In this document: one piece after another, positions 6,498-16,098 of the stretch
How positions within the stretch are numbered: position 1 is the first letter of the stretch
Layout of the letters: every line of letters begins with the position of its first letter
NCBI GenBank assembly: GCA_002412885.1
Contig: DHVX01000064.1
Coordinates: 1 to 64,000 of the forward strand
Source: Bacteroidales bacterium UBA5197
GTDB taxonomy: Bacteria; Bacteroidota; Bacteroidia; Bacteroidales; Lentimicrobiaceae
Length of the DNA: 64,000 nt
Direction of reading: 5' to 3'
Translations under genes and position numbers: made by a program
The notes under the pieces: generated by a model
What the model was told of the DNA's origin: nothing
The model's input: the letters and a program-made list of their open reading frames with translations, nothing else
Database searches by the model: none

Positions 6498-9400
6498 ATG
6501 CTAAATAAGGTAATTGATTTCAGTCTTAAAAACAGGCTTCTTGTGTTGTTTACAGCTTTCATCCTTTTATTGGGAGGCAGCTATGTAGCCACACAAATGG
6601 AAGTAGATGTGTTTCCTGATCTTACCGCTCCTTCGGTGGTGGTTTTAACTGAAGCACATGGAATGGCAACCGAAGAAGTGGAGCGTTTGGTAACATTTCC
6701 TATCGAAACGGCAGTTAACGGAGCAACAGATGTGCGCCGGGTGCGTTCATCGTCGGCGACAGGCATATCAATTGTCTGGGTTGATTTTGAATGGGATACC
6801 GATATTTTCAAGGCCCGTCAGATAGTTAGCGAAAAGCTCTCAACCGTTGCGGAACGATTGCCCGAAAATGCTGGTAATCCTACGCTTGCACCACAATCAT
6901 CCATAATTGGAGAGATTATGGTCATTACGGTTTCTTCTGATTCTATTTCACCAATGGATCTGAGGACAATTTCTGACTGGCAAATCCGGAATCGCCTGCT
7001 TTCAATTGCCGGTGTTTCGCAGGTGGTGGTTATGGGAGGTGATTACAAACAATATATTGTAGAAGCCGATCCTGAAAGGATGGATTATTACGGGGTTACT
7101 TTGTCTGAGCTTTTTAAGGCTTGCGACCATCTGAACCAAAATGCAACAGGTAGTTTTCTGAACGATTTTGGAAATGAGTACATCATTCGCGGCGTTATCC
7201 GCACCAATAATCCCGATGATATCGGCAATTCGGTGATTAAGGTAAAGGATGGCAATCCCATTTCAATCAATGATGTGGCCAGTATTAAAACAGGAACTTC
7301 TCCAAAAATCGGGGCAGGGTATCTGAACAGCAAACCCGCTGTGGTTATGATGGTGCTGAAACAACCCAACACCAACACACTTGTTCTGACCGAAAAAATT
7401 GATGATGCCATCGCAAGCCTGCAGAAAACGCTGCCTGCACATATTAAAATCAGAACCGATATTTTCCGTCAGTCTGATTTTATTATCAGGGCTGTCGACA
7501 ATGTAACCCGCGCCTTAATTGAAGGCGGTTTTTTAGTCGCGATTATACTGTTACTGTTCCTGATGAATATACGGACAACAGTAATCTCATTGATTGCGAT
7601 ACCTTTATCGCTGGTCGTGTCGGTTATCACCTTAAAATTAATGGGATTAACCATCAACACCATGTCGCTTGGAGGTATGGCTATTGCCATCGGTTCACTG
7701 GTTGATGATGCCATTATTGACGTTGATAACGTGCTGAAACGGCTCAAGGAAAATGCCCGCTTACCCGAGGATGAACAGGAAGCTAAACTCACGGTAATTT
7801 TCAATGCTTCAAAGGAAATACGGGCATCCATTTTAAATGCTACACTTATTATTATCGTTGCATTTATCCCCCTGTTTTTCCTTTCGGGAATGGAAGGACG
7901 AATGTTAAAACCCCTGGGGATTTCATTTATTATTTCCTTGTTTGCTTCGCTGGTTGTGGCTCTTACACTTACTCCAGTGCTCTGCAGCTTTTTGCTTACC
8001 ACCGACAAACAATTGTCAGGTCATGAGACAGGGAGCCGCTGGGTACGATGGCTAAACCGTAAATATGGCACCGCATTGGAACGTTCGTTGAACTTCAAAA
8101 AATCAATTATTGGAGCGGCAGGAGCACTTTTTATTATTTCCATGTTTGTGCTTTTCAGCATGGGACGAAGTTTCCTGCCCGAATTCAACGAAGGTATGCT
8201 CACCCTGAGCACAGTAAGTTTACCGGGAATATCTCTTGATGAAAGCAACAAATTAAATCTGATGCTGGAAAAAGAGATGCTTGAAATGGAAGAAATCAAT
8301 ACTGTTGTTCGCCGCACCGGTCGTGCTGAACTTGACGAACATGCACAAGGTGTGTTTTCTTCGGAGGTTGATGTTCCGTTTACACTTAAGGATCGCTCAA
8401 AAGAAGAATTCCTGGAAGAACTGCGAAGCCGCTTGGGAACTGTCCGGGGCATAAACATCACCATTGGTCAGCCTTTGTCGCACCGCATCGACCATATGTT
8501 GTCCGGTACACGGGCGAATATCGCAATCAAAGTATTCGGAACCGATTTGCAGAAGATGTTCTCCCTGGCCAATCAGATAAAATCAAATATTTCTGATATC
8601 GAAGGTTTGGTTGATGTAAATGTGGAACAACAGGTTGAAATTCCTCAGTTGCAGATAAAACCAAAACGTGAGATGCTCAAACAATACGGCATTCCTGTCA
8701 ATGAATTTGCTGAGTTTATTGATGTGGCATTTGCCGGAGAGAAAGTATCGGAAGTTTACGAAGGAAATATGAGTTTCGATTTGATTTTACGATACAACGA
8801 CCGCTACCGGCAATCCATTGAATCTGTTAAAAACACCTTAATCGATACGCATGATGGTAAAAAAATAGCGCTGAAAGAAGTGGCTGATATTGTTTCGTCT
8901 TCAGGACCAAATACCATCAGTCGCGAAAACGTGCAACGCAAAGTAGTAGTATCAGCCAATGTATCGGGCCGTGATTTAAGCGGCGTGGTAAGTGATGTGC
9001 AAAATTCGATTGCAGAAAATATAAACCTGCCCGAGAGTTATTACATCGAATACGGCGGACAGTTTGAAAGTGAAGAAAAAGCATCCAGCTTGCTGTTTTA
9101 TACTTCATTGCTGGCCATTCTTATCATCTTCCTGCTTTTGTACATTGAATTCCGCAACCTGACTGTTTCGGCAGTCATATTGCTCAACCTGCCGCTTGCG
9201 CTGATTGGTGGAGTATTCAGTATTTGGGTAACTTCAGGGATGCTGAGTATTCCGGCTATCATCGGATTTATTACTTTATTTGGAATTGCAACCCGCAACG
9301 GAATTTTATTGGTGTCGCGTTACAATGCGCTTCTCGATGAAAGAGAGCCATTGCATAAAGCCATTATTCATGGCTCGCTCGACAGGCTGAACCCGATTTT

Positions 9401-9587
9401 AATGACGGCTTTAACTGCAGCATTGGCCTTAATCCCATTGGCATTTACTGGCGACAAACCCGGAAATGAAATACAAAGCCCAATGGCCGTTGTTATTCTT
9501 GGAGGTTTGTTCAGTTCTACTTTATTGAACATGTTTATTGTTCCGGCAGTATATTATCTGGTTAAAAGAAAGGAAGAAAGTAAATGA
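6498..9587 (+). CDS. Heavy-metal efflux RND transporter permease (CusA/CzcA-like)
   Basis: 1029-residue inner-membrane proton/metal antiporter of the HME-RND type; length and layout fit. It starts with TM1 (LLVLFTAFILLLGGSYV) after MLNKVIDFSLKNR, and shows the periplasmic porter opening DVFPDLTAPSVVVLTEAHG. The proton-relay helix has acidic residues D403, D404, D408 and D410 in LVDDAIIDVDNVL, corresponding to the acidic cluster of CzcA. TM segments fill about 335-500 and 865-1025. It should form a tripartite pump with the adaptor at 3997 and channel at 9584. Substrate (Cu/Ag, Zn/Cd/Co or Ni) cannot be fixed from sequence alone, although the His-rich neighbours suggest a divalent ion. Its stop overlaps the next start by four bases. 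Confidence 0.93.
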   Translation: MLNKVIDFSLKNRLLVLFTAFILLLGGSYVATQMEVDVFPDLTAPSVVVLTEAHGMATEEVERLVTFPIETAVNGATDVRRVRSSSATGISIVWVDFEWDTDIFKARQIVSEKLSTVAERLPENAGNPTLAPQSSIIGEIMVITVSSDSISPMDLRTISDWQIRNRLLSIAGVSQVVVMGGDYKQYIVEADPERMDYYGVTLSELFKACDHLNQNATGSFLNDFGNEYIIRGVIRTNNPDDIGNSVIKVKDGNPISINDVASIKTGTSPKIGAGYLNSKPAVVMMVLKQPNTNTLVLTEKIDDAIASLQKTLPAHIKIRTDIFRQSDFIIRAVDNVTRALIEGGFLVAIILLLFLMNIRTTVISLIAIPLSLVVSVITLKLMGLTINTMSLGGMAIAIGSLVDDAIIDVDNVLKRLKENARLPEDEQEAKLTVIFNASKEIRASILNATLIIIVAFIPLFFLSGMEGRMLKPLGISFIISLFASLVVALTLTPVLCSFLLTTDKQLSGHETGSRWVRWLNRKYGTALERSLNFKKSIIGAAGALFIISMFVLFSMGRSFLPEFNEGMLTLSTVSLPGISLDESNKLNLMLEKEMLEMEEINTVVRRTGRAELDEHAQGVFSSEVDVPFTLKDRSKEEFLEELRSRLGTVRGINITIGQPLSHRIDHMLSGTRANIAIKVFGTDLQKMFSLANQIKSNISDIEGLVDVNVEQQVEIPQLQIKPKREMLKQYGIPVNEFAEFIDVAFAGEKVSEVYEGNMSFDLILRYNDRYRQSIESVKNTLIDTHDGKKIALKEVADIVSSSGPNTISRENVQRKVVVSANVSGRDLSGVVSDVQNSIAENINLPESYYIEYGGQFESEEKASSLLFYTSLLAILIIFLLLYIEFRNLTVSAVILLNLPLALIGGVFSIWVTSGMLSIPAIIGFITLFGIATRNGILLVSRYNALLDEREPLHKAIIHGSLDRLNPILMTALTAALALIPLAFTGDKPGNEIQSPMAVVILGGLFSSTLLNMFIVPAVYYLVKRKEESK

Positions 9588-10756
9588 AAAAGTTAATCAA
9601 TTTAATCCTTTTTCTTTCAGTTTCAGTCGTTGTTAATGGTCAGTCGTTCGATGGCTTTATGCAAAACGTTGAGCTGAACAATCCAGGTTTGATTGCATTG
9701 CAAAAATGGCTGGAAGCGGAAGAAACTAAAGCGAAAACAGGAATTTATCCCGATAATCCGACGATCAGTTATAACCACCTTTGGGGAAATCCAGTTGCCA
9801 TTGGCAACCAACAGGAACTGGAAATTTCTCAGTCGTTTAAGTTGCCGGGGTATTATACCTCAAAATCAGATGTTCAAAAGCTGAACTTTCAACAAAAACA
9901 GGCACTGGCTGAAAAAGAAAAAAGGGAAATCCTGCATACTGCCAGATCTGCCTGGTTTAATCTGGTCTGGTTGTATAAAAAAGAAGCTTTGCTGCAAACT
10001 AGAAATGCAGATGCCAAAAAACTGGTTGCCATTATGCAGGAAGGTTTCGAAGCTGGCGAAATTACAAAACCTGCATTCGACAAAGCCCGGATCTATTCCA
10101 TCGGCGTTCAATCTGAATGGCAGAAAGTTCAATCTGAAATCGAAATACAAGCCCGGTATCTCCGGCAACTTAACGGGGACAACGTAATCGAAGGTTTGAT
10201 ATTTGATTATCCGTCGGGCTGGGAAAAACCTGATTTGGACAACCTCCTTGCAAATCTGACCGAAAACAATCCGGATCTGGTAATGGCGCAAATAGGCATT
10301 CAACAAGCCGAAAATGAAGTAAAGCATCAATTAATGAATGGTTTACCTTCCTTTGAAGCCGGGTACAAATCCGAAACCATTCTTGACCAGAAGCTACAGG
10401 GCTTCCATGCAGGCATTAGTATTCCGCTCTGGCAAAACAGGAATAGTGTAAAACACGCAAAACTTCAAACCGAATGGACCAAAGCAAATCTTTCACAGCA
10501 CGAAAGTGAAATAAAGATGCTGGTTTCCGGGTTGTATTATGAAATGGTGGCTCTTAAAACCAATTATGAGCAAATGAAAATTGTAATTGTCGAAGAAGGA
10601 ATTTCAAAAAGCAATCCGGAACTTTTGAAATCAGGACACATTACCTTTGCAGAATATCTGTTGGATGCTAATTTTATCCGGGATATTCAGAACCAATTCC
10701 TGCAAACGGAAAACGCCTATTTTGAACTGTTAAGCAAATTAAAAACTTTTGAATAG
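9584..10756 (+). CDS. TolC-family outer-membrane channel of the metal efflux pump (CusC/CzcC-like)
   Basis: 390 residues with a signal peptide (MKKLINLILFLSVSVVVNGQ) and long coiled-coil helices typical of the OEP/TolC fold, for example ALAEKEKREILHTARSAWFN and NEVKHQLMNGLPSFEAGYKS. It forms the outer-membrane exit duct for the pump. Its ATG shares bases with the pump stop (ATGA at 9584-9587), so translation is coupled. The protein is shorter than classical TolC but usual for CzcC-type partners. Confidence 0.88.
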   Translation: MKKLINLILFLSVSVVVNGQSFDGFMQNVELNNPGLIALQKWLEAEETKAKTGIYPDNPTISYNHLWGNPVAIGNQQELEISQSFKLPGYYTSKSDVQKLNFQQKQALAEKEKREILHTARSAWFNLVWLYKKEALLQTRNADAKKLVAIMQEGFEAGEITKPAFDKARIYSIGVQSEWQKVQSEIEIQARYLRQLNGDNVIEGLIFDYPSGWEKPDLDNLLANLTENNPDLVMAQIGIQQAENEVKHQLMNGLPSFEAGYKSETILDQKLQGFHAGISIPLWQNRNSVKHAKLQTEWTKANLSQHESEIKMLVSGLYYEMVALKTNYEQMKIVIVEEGISKSNPELLKSGHITFAEYLLDANFIRDIQNQFLQTENAYFELLSKLKTFE

Positions 10757-11407
10757 ATGTCGGAACACAATCATAAGCTCGAAAACAAAACCATGTGGGT
10801 TGTCTTTTTAACAGCCATCACAATGGTTGTGGAGATAATCTTTGGATTAACTACCAATTCAATGGCTTTACTTGCCGATGGCATTCACATGGGTTCGCAT
10901 GTGCTTGCCATTGGCTTAAGCTGGTTGGCATATGTGATTGTGCGAAAGGTTTCAAAAAGCAGAAAATTTACCGGAAATTCTGATAAAATACTATCGCTTT
11001 CAGGCTACAGCAGCGGACTGATGCTTCTGATTTTTGCCGTGGTAATTCTGGTTGAAGCAACGCAAAGATTGTATAATCCGCAAAACATCGTTTACAAGGA
11101 AGCAATACTGGTTGCCATAATCGGCTTGCTGGTGAACATTGCAAGTGCAGTTCTTTTGCACCACAAACAAGAGCATTCTGACCATAACATACGGGCTGCT
11201 TACCTGCATGTTATTGCCGATGCCCTCACCAGTTTATCAGCCATTCTTGGACTCACCGCCGCAATGATATGGGGCATTCCGTTTATTGATACCATTGCAG
11301 CAATAATTAGTTCTCTTGTAATTGTCAAATGGTCAATCGGTTTATTGAAAGATTCAGGGAAGGTATTACTTGATATTGACCACGATCATGACGGGCACAG
11401 GCATTGA
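10757..11407 (+). CDS. Cation diffusion facilitator transporter (DmeF/CzcD-like)
   Basis: 216-residue inner-membrane CDF transporter that exchanges cytosolic divalent cations for protons. Predicted TM helices include VVFLTAITMVVEIIFGL, VLAIGLSWLAYVIV and LMLLIFAVVILVEA. The metal site in TM2 is D41, H44, H48 (ADGIHMGSH) and in TM5 H151, D155 (HVIAD). Most zinc CDFs have Asp at the third TM2 position; the His here resembles DmeF-type Co/Ni transporters. The C-terminus ends in a His/Asp tail (DIDHDHDGHRH), and the cytoplasmic domain is short. The ATG directly follows the stop of the channel gene, so this is the last gene of the operon and ends before the hairpin at 11499. Confidence 0.88.
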   Translation: MSEHNHKLENKTMWVVFLTAITMVVEIIFGLTTNSMALLADGIHMGSHVLAIGLSWLAYVIVRKVSKSRKFTGNSDKILSLSGYSSGLMLLIFAVVILVEATQRLYNPQNIVYKEAILVAIIGLLVNIASAVLLHHKQEHSDHNIRAAYLHVIADALTSLSAILGLTAAMIWGIPFIDTIAAIISSLVIVKWSIGLLKDSGKVLLDIDHDHDGHRH

Positions 11408-11498
11408 AAGCATAGATATAAACGCCCTGTAAGAATGTGAATGCGGGTTATGGCCTGGTTACAATATAAGGCAGATTTTTAAGGTGTGGGGTTTAATA

Positions 11499-11535
11499 AT
11501 AAAGTGGTTCACCGAAAACCGATGAACCACTTTAT
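11499..11535. terminator. Bidirectional terminator between CDF transporter and ferritin
   Basis: ATAAAGTGGTTCA at 11499-11511 pairs perfectly with TGAACCACTTTAT at 11523-11535 around an 11-base loop. T-rich sequence follows on the plus side and A-rich sequence precedes it, so it could work for both converging genes. Confidence 0.8.
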
Positions 11536-11576
11536 TTATGAGTAAATACGCACTAAAGGAGCAAAATTATATTTTG

Positions 11577-12092
11577 CTATGCAAGCACATCAATTACCTT
11601 GGCGGCAGCCATTGCTCCCAGCTCCTTGTCGATGTGAAACAAACCTGCCTTATCATCACCAAGTAATTTCATCTGGTCGAGAATGCCATGAACGGTGCTT
11701 TCTTCCTCAATCTGCTCATTGATGTACCATTGCAGGAAGTTTCCGGTGGTGTAATCTTTTTCGTTGAGCGAAACTTCGTAAACCTGATTGATGGAGGCCG
11801 TAACAAATTCCTCGTGACTCAAAACATGGTCGAATACTTCGCGCAATGATTTGTATTGCGAAACGGGAACTTCAAGTGAATCAAGCACGGAATAACCGCC
11901 TCTGTCGTTCAGAAATTTAATGAATTTGAGCATGTGCATACGCTCTTCATCGCTCTGTTTGTAAAGAAAATCAGCAGCTCCGCGATATCCGTTGGTTTCA
12001 CACCATGAAGCCATGGCCATGTAAATCCTCGAAGAGTGTTCTTCTTTCTTAATCTGCTCATTAATGGCTTCTTCAACTTTCTTCGAAATCAT
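11577..12092 (-). CDS. ftnA: Ferritin (FtnA-like)
   Basis: 171-residue iron-storage protein of the bacterial non-haem ferritin type, which assembles as a 24-mer and oxidises Fe(II) for storage. Ferroxidase-centre motifs are visible: KKEEHSSRIYMAMASWCE (helix A Glu), SDEERMHMLKFIKFLNDRGG (helix B Glu and His) and NEQIEEESTVHGILDQM. Length is as expected. It lies 57 bases downstream of atpG on the same strand but has its own TAnnTTTG promoter, so it is probably regulated independently of ATP synthase. Confidence 0.93.
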   Translation of the reverse strand: MISKKVEEAINEQIKKEEHSSRIYMAMASWCETNGYRGAADFLYKQSDEERMHMLKFIKFLNDRGGYSVLDSLEVPVSQYKSLREVFDHVLSHEEFVTASINQVYEVSLNEKDYTTGNFLQWYINEQIEEESTVHGILDQMKLLGDDKAGLFHIDKELGAMAAAKVIDVLA

Positions 12093-12126
12093 AATTCAAT
12101 GTTTTTAAGTTATTTAATAAACATAC

Positions 12127-12134
12127 CAAAGGTA
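12127..12134 (-). promoter_or_regulatory. -7 promoter element for ferritin
   Basis: Read on the minus strand, 12134-12127 is TACCTTTG, a perfect TAnnTTTG match, 34 bases before the ferritin ATG. No TTG stands at the ideal distance upstream, where the end of atpG lies. Confidence 0.5.
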
Positions 12135-12149
12135 CGAATGTTTCTGATC

Positions 12150-13034
12150 TTATTGGTTTTTCAATGCTTCGGCACCACCTACAATTTCAAGAATTTCTTT
12201 GGTGATGGAAGCCTGACGGGCTTTATTGTAGGTAAGTTTCAGATCTTTGAGCAACTCATTGGCATTATCGGTGGCCTGCGACATTGCAGTCATTCTGGCA
12301 CCGAGTTCTGATGCCCACGAATCGAGCAGTGCTTTGTAAAACTGGGTTTTCAGAATCTGTGGAACCAGATCGTCAAGAATTTCTTCCATAGACGGATCAA
12401 AAATATATTCCACTTCCCTGTGTTCAGACTTTTCATCCTGTTCGGGACTTTCAACCGGAAGAAACTGCTCAACCTGCAATCTCTGAACAACTGCATTTTT
12501 AAACTGATGATAAATAAATACTATCCGGTTGTATTCACCTGAGAGATACATCTGAATAAAATTTTCCGCAACCGGAACTGCTTTGGCATAGGTCAGCTGA
12601 TCATAAAGATCATCATGTGTGGCTACAACCTCAACGGGCTGTTTTGCATAAAATTCACTGGCTTTTTTACCGATGGTTACCAATGCGAAACCGTTGCCGT
12701 TTTTTGTTGTGCTGTTTGCCGCAATAATGGCATTCATCTGTTTGATCACATTGGTGTTGTAAGCACCGCAGAGACCTCTGTTCGATGTAAAAACCACATA
12801 AAGAACCTTGCCACCTTCGCGGACTTCGCCATAGATATTGGCTTTCTTTTCGCCCAGGCCGGCAGTAAGTTGCTGCAGCAGCATTTTTTGATGTGCTGCA
12901 AATGGCCTTAGCTGTAATATGCTGGTCTGGGCTTTGCGCAACTTTGAAGCAGCCACCATCTTCATGGCACTGGTAATCTGTTGCGTTGATTTTACGGATG
13001 TTATCCGGGTCCTGACCTCTTTGAGACTGGGCAT
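12150..13034 (-). CDS. atpG: ATP synthase F1 subunit gamma
   Basis: 294-residue central rotor shaft of F1. The N-terminal helix MPSLKEVRTRITSVKSTQQI, the continuation TSAMKMVAASKLRKAQ and the C-terminal helix MTAMSQATDNANELLKDL followed by NKARQASITKEILEIVGGAEA are diagnostic. The protein rotates within the alpha/beta hexamer and couples the c-ring to catalysis. It is the last gene of the atpBEFHAG cluster, starting 18 bases after the stop of atpA. Confidence 0.96.
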   Translation of the reverse strand: MPSLKEVRTRITSVKSTQQITSAMKMVAASKLRKAQTSILQLRPFAAHQKMLLQQLTAGLGEKKANIYGEVREGGKVLYVVFTSNRGLCGAYNTNVIKQMNAIIAANSTTKNGNGFALVTIGKKASEFYAKQPVEVVATHDDLYDQLTYAKAVPVAENFIQMYLSGEYNRIVFIYHQFKNAVVQRLQVEQFLPVESPEQDEKSEHREVEYIFDPSMEEILDDLVPQILKTQFYKALLDSWASELGARMTAMSQATDNANELLKDLKLTYNKARQASITKEILEIVGGAEALKNQ

Positions 13035-13052
13035 TAATGTATTATTGAAATA

Positions 13053-14636
13053 TTAAACTTCGTACTTTCTCACCAGCTCCATGGCTGCATCATCAAGCGC
13101 TTTTTCAATTTCAGGTGTAAACACTCCTTTGCGCAATTGCTCCAGCAATTCAGGTTTTGTGTCTTCAAGTCTGTGCAGAAACTCAACTTCAAAATTATGA
13201 ATGTTGCGCAACGGCACTTTCTGAAGCAAACCTTTTGCCCCACAGTAAATAATGGCAACCTGCTGTTCAACAGGCATTGGAGAATATTGTGCCTGTTTCA
13301 GGATTTCAACATTGCGTGCTCCTTTGTCAAGAACTGACTTTGTAACAGCATCAAGATCGGATCCGAATTTTGAAAATGCTTCGAGTTCGCGGTATTGTGC
13401 CTGATCGAGTTTAAGCGTACCAGCAACCTTTTTCATAGGTTTTATCTGGGCATTACCACCCACCCGTGATACAGAGATTCCCACGTTGATGGCCGGCCGG
13501 ATTCCGGCATTGAAGAGGTTATTTTCGAGAAATATCTGACCATCGGTAATTGAAATCACGTTGGTCGGGATATATGCCGAAACGTCGCCGGCTTGTGTTT
13601 CAATAATGGGAAGGGCTGTCAGCGAACCTCCACCCCTGACTTTGCCTTGCAGACATGCTGGAAGGTCGTTCATTCCGGCAGCAATTGTGTCGGAAACAAT
13701 GATTTTTGCCGCCCTTTCGAGCAGGCGTGAGTGAAGGTAAAAAACGTCGCCGGGGTAAGCTTCGCGTCCGGGCGGACGTCTCAGCAACAGTGACACTTCG
13801 CGGTAAGCAACCGCTTGTTTCGAGAGATCATCAAAAATAATAAGCGCCGGACGGCCCGTATCGCGGAAATACTCTCCGATAGCCGCGCCTGCAAACGGCG
13901 CATAAAACTGCATGGCAGCAGGGTCGCTGGCAGTAGCCACAACCACAACCGTGTAATGCATGGCACCTTTCGCTTCAAGGGTTTGAACAATCCCTGCAAC
14001 ACTGCTTCCTTTTTGTCCGATGGCAACATAAATACAGAAAACAGGTACGCCTTTATCGTAAAATTCCTTCTGATTAATGATGGTGTCCAGTGCAATGGCG
14101 GTTTTTCCTGTCTGGCGGTCGCCGATAATTAATTCGCGCTGACCACGTCCGATCGGAATCATCGCATCAATGGCTTTGATACCGGTCTGAAGCGGCTCAT
14201 TCACCGGCTGGCGGTAAATAACACCGGGCGCTTTGCGCTCAAGGGGCATTTCAAATATTTCGCCGGTAATCGGACCTTTGCCATCAATGGGCTCTCCCAG
14301 GGTATTGATAACCCGGCCAAGCATGCCTTCTGAAACAGGTATAGAGGAAATGCGGCGGGTACGCTGAACCAGATCGCCTTCGTTAATGCCCGAAGATTCT
14401 CCAAGCATAACTACCCCGACATTGTCTTCTTCAAGGTTGAGCACAATTCCTTTTACGCCGGCTGAGACAAACTCAACAAGCTCGCCTGACTGAACATTCG
14501 AAAGTCCGTAAACCCTTGCAATTCCGTCTCCAACCTGTAAAACACTTCCTGTTTCTTCAAGTTCAGCCTCTGTGCTGAATCCGGCCAGTTGCTGCCGTAA
14601 TATTGCCGATACTTCTGCAGGTTTAATTTCTGCCAT
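13053..14636 (-). CDS. atpA: ATP synthase F1 subunit alpha
   Basis: 527-residue non-catalytic nucleotide-binding subunit. The Walker A motif GDRQTGKT lies at about residues 171-178; other family blocks are PGVIYRQPVNEPLQTGIKAI, ALIIFDDLSKQAVAYREVSL and RRPPGREAYPGDVFYLHSRL. The N-terminal crown domain starts at MAEIKPAEVSAILRQQ. It lies 12 bases downstream of atpH. The genes for beta and epsilon are not in this cluster, as is common in Bacteroidota. Confidence 0.97.
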   Translation of the reverse strand: MAEIKPAEVSAILRQQLAGFSTEAELEETGSVLQVGDGIARVYGLSNVQSGELVEFVSAGVKGIVLNLEEDNVGVVMLGESSGINEGDLVQRTRRISSIPVSEGMLGRVINTLGEPIDGKGPITGEIFEMPLERKAPGVIYRQPVNEPLQTGIKAIDAMIPIGRGQRELIIGDRQTGKTAIALDTIINQKEFYDKGVPVFCIYVAIGQKGSSVAGIVQTLEAKGAMHYTVVVVATASDPAAMQFYAPFAGAAIGEYFRDTGRPALIIFDDLSKQAVAYREVSLLLRRPPGREAYPGDVFYLHSRLLERAAKIIVSDTIAAGMNDLPACLQGKVRGGGSLTALPIIETQAGDVSAYIPTNVISITDGQIFLENNLFNAGIRPAINVGISVSRVGGNAQIKPMKKVAGTLKLDQAQYRELEAFSKFGSDLDAVTKSVLDKGARNVEILKQAQYSPMPVEQQVAIIYCGAKGLLQKVPLRNIHNFEVEFLHRLEDTKPELLEQLRKGVFTPEIEKALDDAAMELVRKYEV

Positions 14637-14648
14637 TTGGTTATATTT

Positions 14649-15206
14649 TTAAAATTCTCTGATGTAAGTATTCACGTTAAATTCTTTGCGCAAATCAACA
14701 AGCTTCTGGCGTATGCTGTCGTCGTAAAGCTGATTTCCGACTTTAACAATCAGTCCGCCAATTACTTCCGGATCAACAACTTCAGCCATTATTATGGTTC
14801 CCTTTGTTTGTTCTTCAAGCACTTTTTTTATGGATTGCCTCAGGTTTTCGCTGAGCGGAATGGCTGAGGTTACAACTGCTTTCTGAATGTTTTTGTATTC
14901 CAGATAAAGGTCTTCAAACTTCCGGGCAATATGATTTAAATGCGCTTCCCTCCTTTTGCGGATAATAATATCGACGAAACCCATGGCCATTTTGCCAATC
15001 TTTCCGGATAAAAGCAGATGCATCACTGAAATCTTTTTGTCGCTGCTGATAACCGGACTATTGAGCATAACGATCAGATCAGGATTCTGATTGCAAATAT
15101 TTTCAATCAGATTCATGTCCTTTCTGGCTGTTTCAACTTCGCTGCGTTCCAAAGCGAGATCGAAGAGTGCCTGAGCATATCGTATATTGACTTTTGGATT
15201 GTTCAT
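14649..15206 (-). CDS. atpH: ATP synthase F1 subunit delta
   Basis: 185-residue OSCP/delta subunit that fastens F1 to the peripheral stalk. The N-terminus MNNPKVNIRYAQALFDLALE and the C-terminal IIMAEVVDPEVIGGLIVKVG with a Tyr-Asp-Asp-Ser-Ile-Arg ending are family hallmarks. It follows atpF after five bases, consistent with tight operon packing. Confidence 0.95.
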   Translation of the reverse strand: MNNPKVNIRYAQALFDLALERSEVETARKDMNLIENICNQNPDLIVMLNSPVISSDKKISVMHLLLSGKIGKMAMGFVDIIIRKRREAHLNHIARKFEDLYLEYKNIQKAVVTSAIPLSENLRQSIKKVLEEQTKGTIIMAEVVDPEVIGGLIVKVGNQLYDDSIRQKLVDLRKEFNVNTYIREF

Positions 15207-15211
15207 CGCGC

Positions 15212-15706
15212 TTAGTTAAGGTTGATGTCGCTAAGCGATTCGCGTACAATTTCCTCCTGCCTTGAAGGTTCAGAAAGTTCGCGGCGGATAACTTTCTCGG
15301 CGATCTCGATAGAAAGATTAGCAATCTGATTTTTCAGTTCGGTGATGGCGGCCATCTTTTCGAAATGAATCCTTTCGCGGGCATTTTCAATCATACGACT
15401 TGCTTCTTCGCCGGCTTTTAACCTTGCTTCCTCAATCAGCGATTCCCTGATTTTGCGGGCTTCGCCTATCAGTTTATCGCGCTCATTCTTGGCTTCAAGC
15501 ATCATTTGTTCGTTGGTAAACATCAGAAGCTTCATCTCTTCACGTGCTTTTTCGGCTTCGTGAAGCGCCAGTTCAATATTTTTTTCGCGTTCATGCAGGG
15601 CACGCATAATGGGTGGCCAAACAAATTTGCCCAAAATAAACAGCAACAATCCGAAGGACAAGGCCATCCAGAAAATAAGCCCAATGCCGGGATTAACTAA
15701 TTCCAT
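15212..15706 (-). CDS. atpF: ATP synthase F0 subunit b
   Basis: 164-residue stator stalk. One N-terminal TM helix (IGLIFWMALSFGLLLFILGK) is followed by a long charged coiled coil (REKNIELALHEAEKAREEMK) that dimerises and reaches up to delta. Size and layout match the bacterial b subunit. It lies between atpE and atpH. Confidence 0.95.
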   Translation of the reverse strand: MELVNPGIGLIFWMALSFGLLLFILGKFVWPPIMRALHEREKNIELALHEAEKAREEMKLLMFTNEQMMLEAKNERDKLIGEARKIRESLIEEARLKAGEEASRMIENARERIHFEKMAAITELKNQIANLSIEIAEKVIRRELSEPSRQEEIVRESLSDINLN

Positions 15707-15789
15707 AATTTTCCTTTTTTTCGATTATGATCAGTAAACAAAACTACCGGCGCAACCAACCGTTGAACCGGTAGTCAGTTCTGTTATCG

Positions 15790-16050
15790 TTAGATAAACA
15801 GGATAAGCAGACAAACCACGATGGCAAAGAAAGCAACTCCTTCGATAAGAGCAGCCGATACAATCATGTTTGACCTGATGTCACCTGAAGCTTCGGGCTG
15901 GCGTGCAATGGATTCGAGTGCTGCACGGCCGATATTGCCGATGCCAAACGCAGCAGCAATGGCGGCGATTCCGGCGCCAAAAGCAGCAGCCATCTTGGCC
16001 AAAGGAGCCAGATCGGTTGCTACTTGCAGAAGTACTGATAAAACTGTCAT
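15790..16050 (-). CDS. atpE: ATP synthase F0 subunit c
   Basis: 86-residue proteolipid with two TM helices; it forms the rotating ring. The ion-binding carboxylate is E70 in helix 2 (SAALIEGVAFFAIVVCLL), and the polar loop carries RQPE (residues 50-53). The Gln in helix 1 and the Ser after the Glu that mark sodium-dependent rings are absent (here GIAAIAAAFG and EG), so proton coupling is more likely. Seven residues before the first helix are hydrophobic, as in related Bacteroidota. Confidence 0.95.
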   Translation of the reverse strand: MTVLSVLLQVATDLAPLAKMAAAFGAGIAAIAAAFGIGNIGRAALESIARQPEASGDIRSNMIVSAALIEGVAFFAIVVCLLILFI

Positions 16051-16098
16051 AATTGTTGGGTTTAAGGATGAATCAAAAAATTACTTTACTAAAAAATC

